Shown one piece after another: positions 42,786 through 53,704 of a stretch of 64,000 nt of DNA; position 1 is the first letter of the stretch; each line of letters starts with the position of its first letter. The stretch lies in NCBI RefSeq assembly GCF_023856365.1, contig NW_026042407.1:354175-418174 (forward strand), read 5' to 3'. The notes below the pieces were generated by a model. It was not told the DNA's origin. It saw nothing but the letters and a program-made list of their open reading frames with translations, and searched no databases. Both the position numbers and the translations under genes were made by a program. The DNA is from Brienomyrus brachyistius. Its lineage: Eukaryota > Chordata > Actinopteri > Osteoglossiformes > Mormyridae.

Positions 42786-43556
42786 AGCATATTAGCATAT
42801 TAGTATATTAGCATATTAGCATAGCATATTAGCATATTAGCATATTAGCATATTAGCATATTAGCATATTAGCATATTAGCATATTAGCATAGCATGTTA
42901 GCATATTAGCATATTAGCATATTAGCATATTAGCATATTAGCGTATTAACATAGCATATTAGCATATTAGCATATTAACATATTAGCATAGCATATTAGC
43001 ATATTAACATATTAGCATATTAGCATATTAGCATATTAGCATATTAGCATATTAGCATATTAGCATATTAGCATAGCATATTAGCGTATTAGCATATTAA
43101 CATATTAGCATATTAACATATTAGCATATTAGCATATTAGCATAGCATATTAGCATATTAGCATATTAGCATATTAGCATATTAACATAGCATATTAGCA
43201 TATTAGCATATTAGCATATTAGCATATTAGCATAGCGAGTTAGCGTATTAGCATATTAGCATATTAGCATATTAGCATATTAGCATAGCATATTAGCATA
43301 TTAGCATATTATCATATTAGCATATTAGCATATTAGCATAGCATATTAGCATATTAGCATATTAGCATATTAGCATAGCGTGTTAGCGTATTAGCACATT
43401 AGCATATTAGCATAGCATATTAGCATATTAGCATATTAGCATATTAGTATATCAGCATAGCGTATTAGCATGTTAGCGTATTAACATATTAGCATATTAG
43501 CATATTAGCATATTAGCATAGCGTGATAGCGTATTAGCATATTAGCATAGCATATA

Positions 43557-43646
43557 NNNNNNNNNNNNNNNNNNNNNNNNNNNNNNNNNNNNNNNNNNNN
43601 NNNNNNNNNNNNNNNNNNNNNNNNNNNNNNNNNNNNNNNNNNNNNN
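43557..43646. other. assembly gap, 90 N
   Basis: Ninety ambiguous bases, the only non-ACGT characters in the window. The flanks align with the paralogous block about 4523 bases downstream: the copy of the left flank ends at 48079 and the copy of the right flank starts at 48172. The paralogue therefore has 92 bases where the gap has 90, so the gap looks sized or masked rather than arbitrary. Those 92 bases are ordinary satellite containing one TAGCGTGT-TAGCGTAT cassette. Single-base oddities cluster at the edges: the last base before the gap is A instead of T, and there is an extra C near 43687 and an extra T near 43705. They look like consensus errors. Confidence 0.95.
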
Positions 43647-44689
43647 ATATTAGCATATTAGCATATTAGCATATTAGCATATTAGCCATAGCATATTAGC
43701 ATATTTAACATAGCATATTAGCATATTAGCATATTAGCATATTAGCATAGCATATTAGCATATTAACATAGCATATTAGCATATTAGCATAGCATATTAG
43801 CATATTAGCATATTAGCATATTAGCATAGCGTGTTAGCGTATTAGCATAGCATATTAGCATAGCATATTAGCATAGCATATTAGCATAGCATATTAGCAT
43901 ATTAGTATATTAGCATATTAGCATAGCATATTAGCATATTAGCATATTAGCATATTAGCATATTAGCATATTAGCATAGCATGTTAGCATATTAGCATAT
44001 TAGCATATTAGCATATTAGCGTATTAACATAGCATATTAGCATATTAGCATATTAACATATTAGCATAGCATATTAGCATATTAACATATTATCATATTA
44101 GCATAGCATATTAGCATATTAGCATATTAGCATATTAGCATATTAGCATAGCATATTAGCGTATTAGCATATTAACATATTAGCATATTAACATATTAGC
44201 ATATTAGCATATTAGCATAGCATATTAGCATATTAGCATAGCATATTAGCATAGCGAGTTAGCGTATTAGCATATTAGCATATTAGCATATTAGCATAGC
44301 ATATTAGCATATTAGCATATTATTATATTAGCATATTAGCATATTAGCATAGCATATTATCATATTAGCATATTAGCATATTAGCATATTAGCAAAGCAT
44401 GTTAGCGTATTAGCATATTAGCATATTAGCATAGCATATTAGCATATTAGCATATTAGCATATTAGCATATTAGCATAGCGTGTTAGCATGTTAGCGTAT
44501 TAGCATATTAGCATAGCATATTAGCATATTAGCATATTAGCATATTAGCATAGCATATTAGCATATTAACATATTAGCATATTAGCATAGCATATTAGCA
44601 TATTAACATATTAGCATAGCGTGTTAGTGTATTAGCATATCAGCATATTAGCATATTAGCATAGCATATTAGCATATTAGCATATTAGC

Positions 44690-45169
44690 ATAGTATATTA
44701 GCATAGTATATTAGCATATTAGCATATTAGCATATTAGTATATTAGCATAGCAAATTAGCATATTAGCATAGCATATTAGCATATTAGCATATTAGCATA
44801 GTATATTAGCATAGTATATTAGCATATTAGCATATTAGCATATTAGTATATTAGCATAGCAAATTAGCATATTAGCATAGCATATTAGCATATTAGCATA
44901 TTAGCATAGCGTGTTAGCGTATTAGCATATTAGCATATTAGCATAGCATATTAGCATATTAACATATTAGCATATTAGCATATTAGCATAGCGTGTTAAC
45001 ATAGAGTATTAGCATATTAACATATTAGCATATTAGCATATTAGCATATTAGCATATTAGCATAGCATGTTAGCATATTAACGTATTAGCATATTAGCAT
45101 ATTAGCATATTAGCATATTAGCATATTAGCATAGCGTGTTAGCATATTAGCGTATTAGCATAGTACATT
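44690..45169 (+). repeat. landmark module B, copy 8 (leader doubled)
   Basis: The two-unit TAGTATAT leader with its GCAAATT is tandemly doubled (44690 and 44798, offset about 108 bases). The AACATAGAG core follows near 44996. The paralogue at 49213 has a single leader. Confidence 0.83.
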
Positions 45170-46099
45170 AGCATATTAGCATATTAGTATATTAGCATAT
45201 TAGCATAGCATATTAGCATATTAGCATATTAGCATATTAGCATATTAGCATATTAGCATATTAGCATAGCATGTTAGCATATTAGCATATTAGCATATTA
45301 GCATATTAGCGTATTAACATAGCATATTAGCATATTAGCATATTAACATATTAGCATAGCATATTAGCATATTAACATATTAGCATATTAGCATATTAGC
45401 ATATTATCATATTAGCATATTAGCATATTAGCATATTATCATATTAGCATATTAGCGTATTAGCATATTAACATATTAGCATATTAGCATATTAGCATAT
45501 TAGCATAGCATATTAGCATATTAGCATATTAGCATATTAGCATATTTCATAGCATATTAGCATATTAGCATATTAGCATATTAGCATAGCGAGTTAGCGT
45601 ATTAGCATATTAGCATATTAGCATATTAGCATATTAGCATAGCATATTAGCATATTAGCATATTATCATATTAGCATATTAGCATATTAGCATATTAGCA
45701 TATTAGCATATTAGCATAGCATATTAGCATATTAGCATATTAGCATATTAGCATATTAGCATAGCGTGTTAGCGTATTAGCACATTAGCATATTAGCATA
45801 GCATATTAGCATATTAGCATATTAGCATATTAGCATATCAGCATAGCGTGTTAGCATGTTAGCGTATTAACATATTAGCATATTAGCATATTAGCATATT
45901 AGCATATTAGCATATTAGCATATTAGCATATTAGCATAGCATATTAGCATATTAACATATTAGCATATTAGCATAGCATATTAGCATATTAACATATTAG
46001 CATAGCGTGTTAGTGTATTAGCATATTAGCATATTAGCATATTAGCATATTAGCATATTAGCATATTAGCATAGCATATTAGCATATTAGCATATTAGC

Positions 46100-46484
46100 A
46101 TAGTATATTAGCATAGTATATTAGCATAGTATATTAGCATATTAGTATATTAGCATATTAGCATAGCAAATTAGCATATTAGCATAGCATATTAGCATAT
46201 TAGCATATTAGCATAGCGTGTTAGCGTATTAGCATATTAGCATATTAGCATAGCATATTAGCATATTAGCATATTAGCATATTAGCATATTAGCATATTA
46301 GCATATTAGCATAGCGTGTTATATTAGAGTATTAGCATATTAACATATTAGCATATTAGCATATTAGTATATTAGCATATTAGCATAGCATGTTAGCATA
46401 TTAACGTATTAGCATATTAGCATATTAGCATATTAGCATATTAGCATAGCGTGTTAGCATATTAGCGTATTAGCATAGTACATT
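46100..46484 (+). repeat. landmark module B, copy 9 (short form)
   Basis: Triple TAGTATAT element, GTTATATTAGAG near 46319 and GTACATT ending at 46484; module C follows from 46597. Confidence 0.82.
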
Positions 46485-46596
46485 AGCATATTAGCATATT
46501 AGCATATTAGCATATTAGCATATTAACATATTAGCATATTAGCATATTAGCATATTAGCATAGCATATTAACGTATTAGCATATTAGCATATTAGC

Positions 46597-46756
46597 ATAA
46601 TAGCATAGCATATTAGCATATTAGCTTATTAGCATATTAGCATAGCATATTATCATATTAGCATATTATCATAGCATATTAACATATTAGCATGTTAGCA
46701 TAGCATATTAGCATAGCTAGTTAGCATATTAGCGTATTAGCATATTAGCATTTCAT
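46597..46756 (+). repeat. landmark module C, copy 3
   Basis: Same series, but one TTATCAT is followed at once by AGCATATTAACAT, so this copy is two 8-mers shorter near 46670 than the copies at 51037 and 53158. Confidence 0.82.
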
Positions 46757-46894
46757 ATTAGCATAGCATATTAGCATATTAGCATATTAGCATAGCATAT
46801 TAGCATATTAGCATATTAGCATATTAGCATAGCGTGTTAGCGTATTAGCATATTATCATATTAGCATAGCATATTAGCATATTAGCATATTAGC

Positions 46895-47284
46895 ATAGTA
46901 TATTAGCATAGTATATTAGCATAGTATATTAGCATATTAGCATATTAGCATATTAGTATATTAGCATAGCAAATTAGCATATTAGCATAGCATATTAGCA
47001 TATTAGCATATTAGCATAGCGTGTTAGCGTATTAGCATATTAGCATATTAGCATAGCATATTAGCATATTAGCATATTAGCATATTAGCATATTAGCATA
47101 TTAGCATATTAGCATAGCGTGTTAACATAGAGTATTAGCATATTACCATATTAGCATATTAGCATATTAGCATATTAGCATATTAGCATAGCATGTTAGC
47201 ATAACGTATTAGCATATTAGCATATTAGCATATTAGCATATTAGCATATCGTGTTAGCATATTAGCGTATTAGCATAGTACATT
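46895..47284 (+). repeat. landmark module B, copy 10
   Basis: Triple TAGTATAT element, AACATAGAG core near 47123 followed by TTACCAT, and the derived TATCGTGT near 47248. It is the undoubled partner of copy 7. Confidence 0.82.
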
Positions 47285-49212
47285 AGCATATTAGCATATT
47301 AGTATATTAGCATATTAGCATAGCATATTAGCATATTAGCATATTAGCATATTAGCATATTAGCATATTAGCATATTAGCATATTAGCATATTAGCATAG
47401 CATGTTAGCATATTAGCATATTAGCATATTAGCATATTAGCATATTAGCGTATTAACATAGCATATTAGCATATTAGCATATTAACATATTAGCATAGCA
47501 TATTAGCATATTAACATATTAGCATATTAGCATATTAGCATATTAGCATATTAGCATATTAGCATATTAGCATATTAGCATATTAGCATAGCATATTAGC
47601 GTATTAGCATATTAACATATTAGCATATTAACATATTAGCATATTAGCATATTAGCATAGCATATTAGCATATTAGCATATTAGCATATTAGCATATTAA
47701 CATAGCATATTAGCATATTAGCATATTAGCATATTAGCATATTAGCATAGCGAGTTAGCGTATTAGCATATTAGCATATTAGCATATTAGCATATTAGCA
47801 TAGCATATTAGCATATTAGCATATTAGCATATTATCATATTAGCATATTAGCATATTAGCATAGCATATTAGCATATTAGCATATTAGCATATTAGCATA
47901 GCGTGTTAGCGTATTAGCACATTAGCATATTAGCATAGCATATTAGCATATTAGCATATTAGCATATTAGTATATCAGCATAGCGTATTAGCATGTTAGC
48001 GTATTAACATATTAGCATATTAGCATATTAGCATATTAGCATAGCGTGATAGCGTATTAGCATATTAGCATAGCATATTAGCATATTAGCATATTAGCAT
48101 AGCATATTAGCATATTAGCATAGCGTGTTAGCGTATTAGCATAGCATATTAGCATAGCATATTAGCATATCATATTAGCATATTAGCATATTAGCATATT
48201 AGCATATTAGCATAGCATATTAGCATATTAACATAGCATATTAGCATATTAGCATATTAGCATATTAGCATAGCATATTAGCATATTAACATAGCATATT
48301 AGCATATTAGCATAGCATATTAGCATATTAGCATATTAGCATATTAGCATAGCGTGTTAGCGTATTAGCATAGCATATTAGCATAGCATATTAGCATAGC
48401 ATATTAGCATAGCATATTAGCATATTAGTATATTAGCATATTAGCATAGCATATTAGCATATTAGCATATTAGCATATTAGCATATTAGCATATTAGCAT
48501 AGCATGTTAGCATATTAGCATATTAGCATATTAGCATATTAGCGTATTAACATAGCATATTAGCATATTAGCATATTAACATATTAGCATAGCATATTAG
48601 CATATTAACATATTAGCATATTAGCATAGCATATTAGCATATTAGCATATTAGCATATTAGCATATTAGCATAGCATATTAGCGTATTAGCATATTAACA
48701 TATTAGCATATTAACATATTAGCATATTAGCATATTAGCATAGCATATTAGCATATTAGCATAGCATATTAGCATAGCGAGTTAGCGTATTAGCATATTA
48801 GCATATTAGCATATTAGCATAGCATATTAGCATATTAGCATATTATTATATTAGCATATTAGCATATTAGCATAGCATATTATCATATTAGCATATTAGC
48901 ATATTAGCATATTAGCAAAGCATGTTAGCGTATTAGCATATTAGCATATTAGCATAGCATATTAGCATATTAGCATATTAGCATATTAGCATATTAGCAT
49001 AGCGTGTTAGCATGTTAGCGTATTAGCATATTAGCATAGCATATTAGCATATTAGCATATTAGCATATTAGCATAGCATATTAGCATATTAACATATTAG
49101 CATATTAGCATAGCATATTAGCATATTAACATATTAGCATAGCGTGTTAGTGTATTAGCATATCAGCATATTAGCATATTAGCATAGCATATTAGCATAT
49201 TAGCATATTAGC

Positions 49213-49576
49213 ATAGTATATTAGCATAGTATATTAGCATATTAGCATATTAGCATATTAGTATATTAGCATAGCAAATTAGCATATTAGCATAGCATAT
49301 TAGCATATTAGCATATTAGCATAGCGTGTTAGCGTATTAGCATATTAGCATATTAGCATAGCATATTAGCATATTAACATATTAGCATATTAGCATATTA
49401 GCATAGCGTGTTAACATAGAGTATTAGCATATTAACATATTAGCATATTAGCATATTAGCATATTAGCATATTAGCATAGCATGTTAGCATATTAACGTA
49501 TTAGCATATTAGCATATTAGCATATTAGCATATTAGCATAGCGTGTTAGCATATTAGCGTATTAGCATAGTACATT
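49213..49576 (+). repeat. landmark module B, copy 11
   Basis: Two-unit TAGTATAT leader, AACATAGAG core near 49412 and GTACATT ending at 49576. It is the partner of copy 8 without the doubled leader. Confidence 0.82.
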
Positions 49577-50514
49577 AGCATATTAGCATATTAGTATATT
49601 AGCATATTAGCATAGCATATTAGCATATTAGCATATTAGCATATTAGCATATTAGCATATTAGCATATTAGCATATTAGCATAGCATGTTAGCATATTAG
49701 CATATTAGCATATTAGCATATTAGCGTATTAACATAGCATATTAGCATATTAGCATATTAACATATTAGCATAGCATATTAGCATATTAACATATTAGCA
49801 TATTAGCATATTAGCATATTATCATATTAGCATATTAGCATATTAGCATATTATCATATTAGCATATTAGCGTATTAGCATATTAACATATTAGCATATT
49901 AGCATATTAGCATATTAGCATAGCATATTAGCATATTAGCATATTAGCATATTAGCATATTTCATAGCATATTAGCATATTAGCATATTAGCATATTAGC
50001 ATAGCGAGTTAGCGTATTAGCATATTAGCATATTAGCATATTAGCATATTAGCATAGCATATTAGCATATTAGCATATTATCATATTAGCATATTAGCAT
50101 ATTAGCATATTAGCATATTAGCATATTAGCATATTAGCATAGCATATTAGCATATTAGCATATTAGCATATTAGCATATTAGCATAGCGTGTTAGCGTAT
50201 TAGCACATTAGCATATTAGCATAGCATATTAGCATATTAGCATATTAGCATATTAGCATATCAGCATAGCGTGTTAGCATGTTAGCGTATTAACATATTA
50301 GCATATTAGCATATTAGCATATTAGCATATTAGCATATTAGCATATTAGCATAGCATATTAGCATATTAACATATTAGCATATTAGCATAGCATATTAGC
50401 ATATTAACATATTAGCATAGCGTGTTAGTGTATTAGCATATTAGCATATTAGCATATTAGCATATTAGCATATTAGCATATTAGCATAGCATATTAGCAT
50501 ATTAGCATATTAGC

Positions 50515-50923
50515 ATAGTATATTAGCATAGTATATTAGCATAGTATATTAGCATATTAGTATATTAACATATTAGCATAGCAAATTAGCATATTAGCAT
50601 AGCATATTAGCATATTAGCATATTAGCATAGCGTGTTAGCGTATTAGCATATTAGCATATTAGCATAGCATATTAGCATATTAGCATATTAGCATATTAG
50701 CATATTAGCATATTAGCATAGCGTGTTATATTAGAGTATTAGCATATTAACATATTAGCATATTAGCATATTAGTATATTAGCATATTAGCATAGCATGT
50801 TAGCATATTAACGTATTAGCATATTAGCATATTAGCATATTAGCATATTAACGTATTAGCATATTAGCATATTAGCATATTAGCATAGCGTGTTAGCATA
50901 TTAGCGTATTAGCATAGTACATT
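50515..50923 (+). repeat. landmark module B, copy 12 (short form)
   Basis: Triple TAGTATAT element, then TAGTATAT-TAACATAT, GTTATATTAGAG near 50726 and GTACATT ending at 50923. An extra TTAACGTATT near 50846 is private. Module C follows from 51037. Confidence 0.82.
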
Positions 50924-51036
50924 AGCATATTAGCATATTAGCATATTAGCATATTAGCATATTAACATATTAGCATATTAGCATATTAGCATATTAGCAT
51001 AGCATATTAACGTATTAGCATATTAGCATATTAGCA

Positions 51037-51198
51037 TAATAGCATAGCATATTAGCATATTAGCTTATTAGCATATTAGCATAGCATATTATCATATTAG
51101 CATATTATCATATTAGCATATTAACATATTAGCATGTTAGCATAGCATATTAGCATAGCTAGTTAGCATATTAGCGTATTAGCATATTAGCATTTCAT
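51037..51198 (+). repeat. landmark module C, copy 4
   Basis: Full series, ATAATAGC to GCATTTCAT, in the first 2.1 kb unit. Confidence 0.83.
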
Positions 51199-52675
51199 AT
51201 TAGCATAGCATATTAGCATATTAGCATATTAGCATAGCATATTAGCATATTAGCATATTAGCATATTAGCATAGCGTGTTAGCGTATTAGCATATTATCA
51301 TATTAGCATAGCATATTAGCAAATTAGCATATTAGCATATTAGCATATTAGCATAGCATATTAACATAGCATATTAGCATATTAGCATAGCATATTAGCA
51401 TAGCGTGTTAGCGTATTAGCATATTAGCATATTAGCATAGCATATTAGCATATTAGCATATTAGCATAGCGTGTTAGCATATTAGCGTATTAGCATATTA
51501 GCATATTAGCATATTAGCATATTAGCATAGCGTGTTAGCATATTAGCGTATTAGCATATTAGCGTATTAGCATAGCATATTTGCATATTAGCATATTAGC
51601 ATATTAGCATATTAACATAGCATATTAGCATATTAACATATTAGCATAGCATATTAGCATATTAGCATATTAACATATTAGCATATTAGCATATTAGCAT
51701 ATTAACATATTAGCATAGTATATTAGCATATTAGCATATTAGTATATTAGCATATTAGCATATTAGCATAGCATATTAGCATATTAGCATAGCATGTTAG
51801 CGTATTAGCATAGCATATTAGCATATTAGCATATTAGCATATTAGCATATTATCATATTAGCATATTAGCATATTAGCATATTAGCATATTAGCATAGCA
51901 TATTAACATATTAGCATATTAGCATATTAGCATATTAACATAGCATATTAGCATATTAGCATATTAGCATATTAGCATATTAGCATAGCGTGTTAGCATA
52001 TTAGCAAATTAGCATATTAGCATAGCATATTAGCATATTAGAATATTAGCATATTAACATATTAGCATATTAACATAGCATATTAGCATAACATAGCATA
52101 TTAGCATAGCATATTAGCATATTAGTATATTAGCATATTAGCGTATTAGCATATTAGCATATTAGCATATTAGCATAGCATATTAGCATATTAGCATAGC
52201 ATATTAGCATATTAGCATATTAGCATATTAGCATAGCATATTAGCATATTAGCATATTAGCATATTAGCATAGCATATTAGCATATTAGCATATTAGCAT
52301 AGCATATTAGCATATTAGCATATTAGCATATTAGCATATTAGCATAGCGTGTTAGCGTATTAGCACATTAGCATATTAGCATAGCATATTAGCATATTAG
52401 CATATTAGCATATTAGCAATATCAGCATAGCGTGTTAGCATGTTAGCGTATTAACATATTAGCATATTAGCATATTAGCATATTAGCATATTAGCATATT
52501 AGCATATTAGCATAGCATATTAGCATATTAACATATTAGCATATTAGCATAGCATATTAGCATATTAACATATTAGCATAGCGTGTTAGTGTATTAGCAT
52601 ATTAGCATATTAGCATATTAGCATATTAGCATATTAGCATATTAGCATAGCATATTAGCATATTAGCATATTAGC

Positions 52676-53044
52676 ATAGTATATTAGCATAGTATATTAG
52701 CATAGTATATTAGCATATTAGTATATTAACATATTAGCATAGCAAATTAGCATATTAGCATAGCATATTAGCATATTAGCATATTAGCATAGCGTGTTAG
52801 CGTATTAGCATATTAGCATATTAGCATAGCATATTAGCATATTAGCATATTAGCATATTAGCATATTAGCATATTAGCATAGCGTGTTATATTAGAGTAT
52901 TAGCATATTAACATATTAGCATATTAGCATATTAGTATATTAGCATATTAGCATAGCATGTTAGCATATTAACGTATTAGCATATTAGCATATTAGCATA
53001 TTAGCATAGCGTGTTAGCATATTAGCGTATTAGCATAGTACATT
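52676..53044 (+). repeat. landmark module B, copy 13 (short form)
   Basis: Same form as copy 12, with GTTATATTAGAG near 52887 and GTACATT ending at 53044. It shares the TAGTATAT-TAACATAT pair in the leader with copy 12, as expected for the 2.1 kb tandem pair. Module C follows from 53158. Confidence 0.82.
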
Positions 53045-53157
53045 AGCATATTAGCAATATTAGCATATTAGCATATTAGCATATTAACATATTAGCATAT
53101 TAGCATATTAGCATATTAGCATAGCATATTAACGTATTAGCATATTAGCATATTAGC

Positions 53158-53320
53158 ATAATAGCATAGCATATTAGCATATTAGCTTATTAGCATATTA
53201 GCATAGCATATTATCATATTAGCATATTATCATATTAGCATATTAACATATTAGCATGTTAGCATAGCATATTAGCATAGCTAGTTAGCATATTAGCGTA
53301 TTAGCATATTAGCATTTCAT
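53158..53320 (+). repeat. landmark module C, copy 5
   Basis: Full series in the second 2.1 kb unit, 2122 bases after copy 4. Confidence 0.83.
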
Positions 53321-53704
53321 ATTAGCATAGCATATTAGCATATTAGCATATTAGCATAGCATATTAGCATATTAGCATATTAGCATATTAGCATAGCGTG
53401 TTAGCGTATTAGCATATTATCATATTAGCATAGCATATTAGCAAATTAGCATATTAGCATATTAGCATATTAGCATAGCATATTAACATAGCATATTAGC
53501 ATATTAGCATAGCATATTAGCATAGCGTGTTAGCGTATTAGCATATTAGCATATTAGCATAGCATATTAGCATATTAGCATATTAGCATAGCGTGTTAGC
53601 ATATTAGCGTATTAGCATATTAGCATATTAGCATATTAGCATATTAGCATAGCGTGTTAGCATATTAGCGTATTAGCATATTAGCGTATTAGCATAGCAT
53701 ATTT

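Larger units (their letters stand above)
36286..43070 (+). repeat. 6.8 kb higher-order unit, copy 2
   Basis: Second, directly adjacent member of the 6.8 kb pair, with the landmarks of copy 1 in the same order. It has a single TTTGTATATT in module A where copy 1 has two, CAGTATT near 37259 where the other copies have CACTATT, and a duplicated 13-base GTGTTAACATAGA piece at module B (42600-42625). Its right end overlaps the start of the 4.5 kb tandem block, showing that the two amplifications are nested. Confidence 0.87.
1..43556 (+). repeat. satellite array, 8-mer TAGCATAT / 5-mer TAGCA, left part
   Basis: A continuous tandem array of TAGCATAT (8 bp) interrupted every few units by single TAGCA (5 bp) units, all in the same orientation. 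The basic unit is 25% GC, with equal G and C on each strand. Frequent substitutions are G to A at position 3 (TAACATAT), C to T at position 4 (TAGTATAT), and A to G at positions 5 and 7 (TAGCGTAT, TAGCGTGT). No stretch departs from this pattern, so every span without a gene holds only this satellite. Open frames are impossible on the + strand because each unit begins with TAG or TAA and unit lengths shift frame uniformly. The minus strand is closed by TAA wherever two units join as TTA. The array begins before base 1. The satellite identification is certain; the family and organism are unknown. Confidence 0.98.
42360..46870 (+). repeat. 4.5 kb higher-order unit, copy 1 (contains the gap)
   Basis: Left member of a tandem pair at an offset of about 4.52 kb, falling to about 4.41 kb after 44.9 kb. 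Landmarks are paired or triple TAGTATAT (42390 / 46895), TATCGTGTT shortly after module B (42747 / 47248, a derived variant shared only by this pair), GCGTGATAGCG (43521 / 48044), GCATGTT (44000 / 48507), TAGTGTAT-TATCAGC (44620 / 49142) and modules B and C at the right end. A private doubling of about 108 bases (44690-44905) explains most of the offset change. Confidence 0.86.
46871..51315 (+). repeat. 4.5 kb higher-order unit, copy 2
   Basis: Right member of the 4.5 kb tandem pair. The junction near 46870 is abrupt: after GCGTGTTAGCG and TTATCAT the order jumps back to the triple TAGTATAT element, which in copy 1 lies at 42390. At the right end (51315) the same point continues instead with TAGCAAATT, the arrangement also seen at 53450. 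Its 48080-48171 stretch is the paralogue of the assembly gap. Confidence 0.86.
50190..52345 (+). repeat. 2.1 kb higher-order unit, copy 1
   Basis: First member of a nested tandem pair at an offset of 2120-2162 bases. Landmarks are GCACATT (50203 / 52365), TATCAGC (50260 / 52422), triple TAGTATAT (50515 / 52676), module B (50724 / 52885), module C (51037-51198 / 53158-53320), ATATTTGC (51576 / 53700) and AACATAACATAGC (52075 / 54196). It overlaps the right end of the 4.5 kb unit, so it was amplified from that unit plus its right neighbour. Confidence 0.86.

Noticed and set aside
42360..51315. The 4.5 kb pair as a pure assembly duplication
   Set aside because: Not excluded without reads, but the copies differ by a 108-base doubling, a 13-base doubling, and unit gains and losses, which an assembly echo would not produce. 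It is kept as real with that caveat.
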